A stretch of 64,000 bases of DNA from Zonotrichia leucophrys gambelii (taxonomy: Eukaryota; Chordata; Aves; Passeriformes; Passerellidae): NCBI RefSeq assembly GCF_028769735.1, contig NC_088170.1, forward strand, positions 50,191,585 to 50,255,584, in the 5' to 3' direction. The notes below the pieces were generated by a model. That model saw only the letters and a list, made by a program, of their open reading frames with translations. It searched no databases and had not been told where the DNA came from. This document shows, in pieces, positions 62,847-64,000 of this stretch (its first letter is position 1; each line of letters begins with the position of its first letter). A program made the position numbers and the translations under genes.

Positions 62847-64000
62847 ATAAATATTTTATTTATCACAATGGTGTAACAGAATTTATTGGAATTTAAAGAA
62901 TCAAATTTTTAACTAGGCTTTAATAACTCCCACACTAAGTATTTTAAGACCTTCTTCCAAAATGGATCATGTATATACGGAGAAAAACTTTATAGGTACT
63001 AAGAAGCTACACTTTGAAACTTCTAAAATTAACATGCAGTTCTTTTACCTGTCCTGGCCAGGAAAATAAGCACTTTTTTCAATTATAAACACTTTCACAA
63101 GATGATATAAACAATCAAAAGTGAGATTAATTTAGCTGCATTATGATCATACATCTTTTCCCTTGATTTAACCATGCTGCCCTCCTGTGGATGTCAGGAC
63201 ATGTAAAATGCCACGGCTCAGACTAAAAAAACTCATTCAAATCGATCCCTGTTACCTGTTCGTGACAGACTTGAAGAGGAAAGAAAATGCCACTGTGTAA
63301 TCACAAAAAGTGGTTGTGTTAAACTTCAGGGCAAGGAGTGTGAAACTATATTTCAAATAGTTTTGAAATGAGTATTTTAAATTAGTAGAATTTCTTATTG
63401 TTCCACAAATCATGAATCTGTGGGAGCACAGTGTCATAAATATTAATAATACATTTATTCTCAAATTAAGGGGAGAACATTCATTGCATAGTGATGAGTT
63501 ACTTCATCTGCTGAAGTGCCAACACAGTTGAACACATACATTATAAAGATTATCCAACAACTCAAAAAGCATAGAAAAAATCTGCAAAAGCATCAGTATT
63601 TGGTAAACCAAAAAACGTTAATTAGTTAAACTGTAATCTTTTTTGCCCGGTACAGAGATACTACACACATCTTTAGAAATTATTGAGTAAAAAATATGTT
63701 ACATCTTCAAAGAAAAATACAAAAGATGGTTTGAAACAGAAGAATCTCAAATTAGGAGGGATCTATTATCAATTACTCAATGAAATTCTCTCAGGCAAAA
63801 AAAAATCCTTTTAAAATTATATTTATAAATCTCTATTGTTATAAGGTGTATTAATAATCAACAGGAAGTTAATATTATGCACTAAAATGTTTATGTAACG
63901 AGCTCATCAATATTCAACAGCTGTTAGATTTGTTAAATCACTGGCTTAAAACAGAACAGTGCAAAGCAGATCCCTAAAACTTAGAGTACAACTGCTGGGG

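Larger units (their letters stand above)
52507..64000 (-). other. CADPS2: CADPS2 intron, 3' part (at least 11,494 nt)
   Basis: This is intron sequence upstream of exon 52440-52506. I looked for the preceding exon (expected to carry an LKIKLAVRMDKP-like segment followed by KHSG/KHCG, recalled from the family) and did not find it. The region holds TA repeats (54054-54079 and 62650-62705), the AAAAAG array, the C14 run, the MIR-like relic and AT-rich tandem repeats. Confidence 0.8.

Noticed and set aside
1..64000. Nested intronless RING-finger genes (RNF133/RNF148), known to sit inside CADPS2 in mammals
   Set aside because: No intact or broken RING-type frame was seen in any intron here. They may be mammal-specific or lie in another intron.
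1..64000. CRISPR arrays, operons, tRNA or rRNA genes, prophage
   Set aside because: None is visible, and the sequence is clearly vertebrate intronic DNA. The tandem repeats seen lack regular spacers.

Overview
This window is vertebrate genomic DNA, most likely from a bird. It is AT-rich and largely non-coding, with short exons bounded by GT-AG splice sites. Interspersed repeats are few, and the recognisable ones are worn CR1 LINE fragments, the main transposon of birds and other sauropsids, plus one probable ancient MIR/CORE-SINE relic. I see no bacterial, viral or plasmid features.

The only gene I can support is an internal part of CADPS2 (calcium-dependent secretion activator 2, CAPS2), transcribed on the minus strand. 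Ten exons run from 52506 down to 493. They were called by protein similarity and by exact splice-site and phase bookkeeping. Together they give 1,256 coding bases, about 418 codons, with no stop codon or frameshift. In transcript order they encode the PH domain (52440-52506, 47833-47941, 46470-46673), the linker after it (38789-38925, 35022-35209, 23998-24099, 19854-19917) and the start of the DUF1041/MUN-type region (17670-17793, 4184-4287, 493-649). The promoter, the N-terminal and C2-containing exons and the C-terminal MUN/dense-core-vesicle-binding exons lie outside the window, so the gene is partial at both ends. Sequence choices such as [16 protein letters not shown] and IEETMNQ, and the lack of the extra cassettes I recall from CADPS, favour CADPS2 over CADPS1.

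The introns make up about 98% of the window. They hold three plus-strand CR1 relics (about 10030-10860, 30300-31215 and 34082-34330), one minus-strand CR1 3' end (about 8224-8345), the MIR-like relic (about 59672-59800), several microsatellites (the largest an AAAAAG array at 55384-55498), a C14 run at 56817-56830, many short tandem duplications, several inverted repeats and a GC-rich island at about 49830-50205.

I found no undescribed biological system. The points most worth checking are the GC-rich island, a cluster of overlapping inverted repeats at 34801-34845, a CCAAT/TATA-like arrangement on the antisense strand near 57.7 kb, and the splice-site architecture of the CADPS2 exons.
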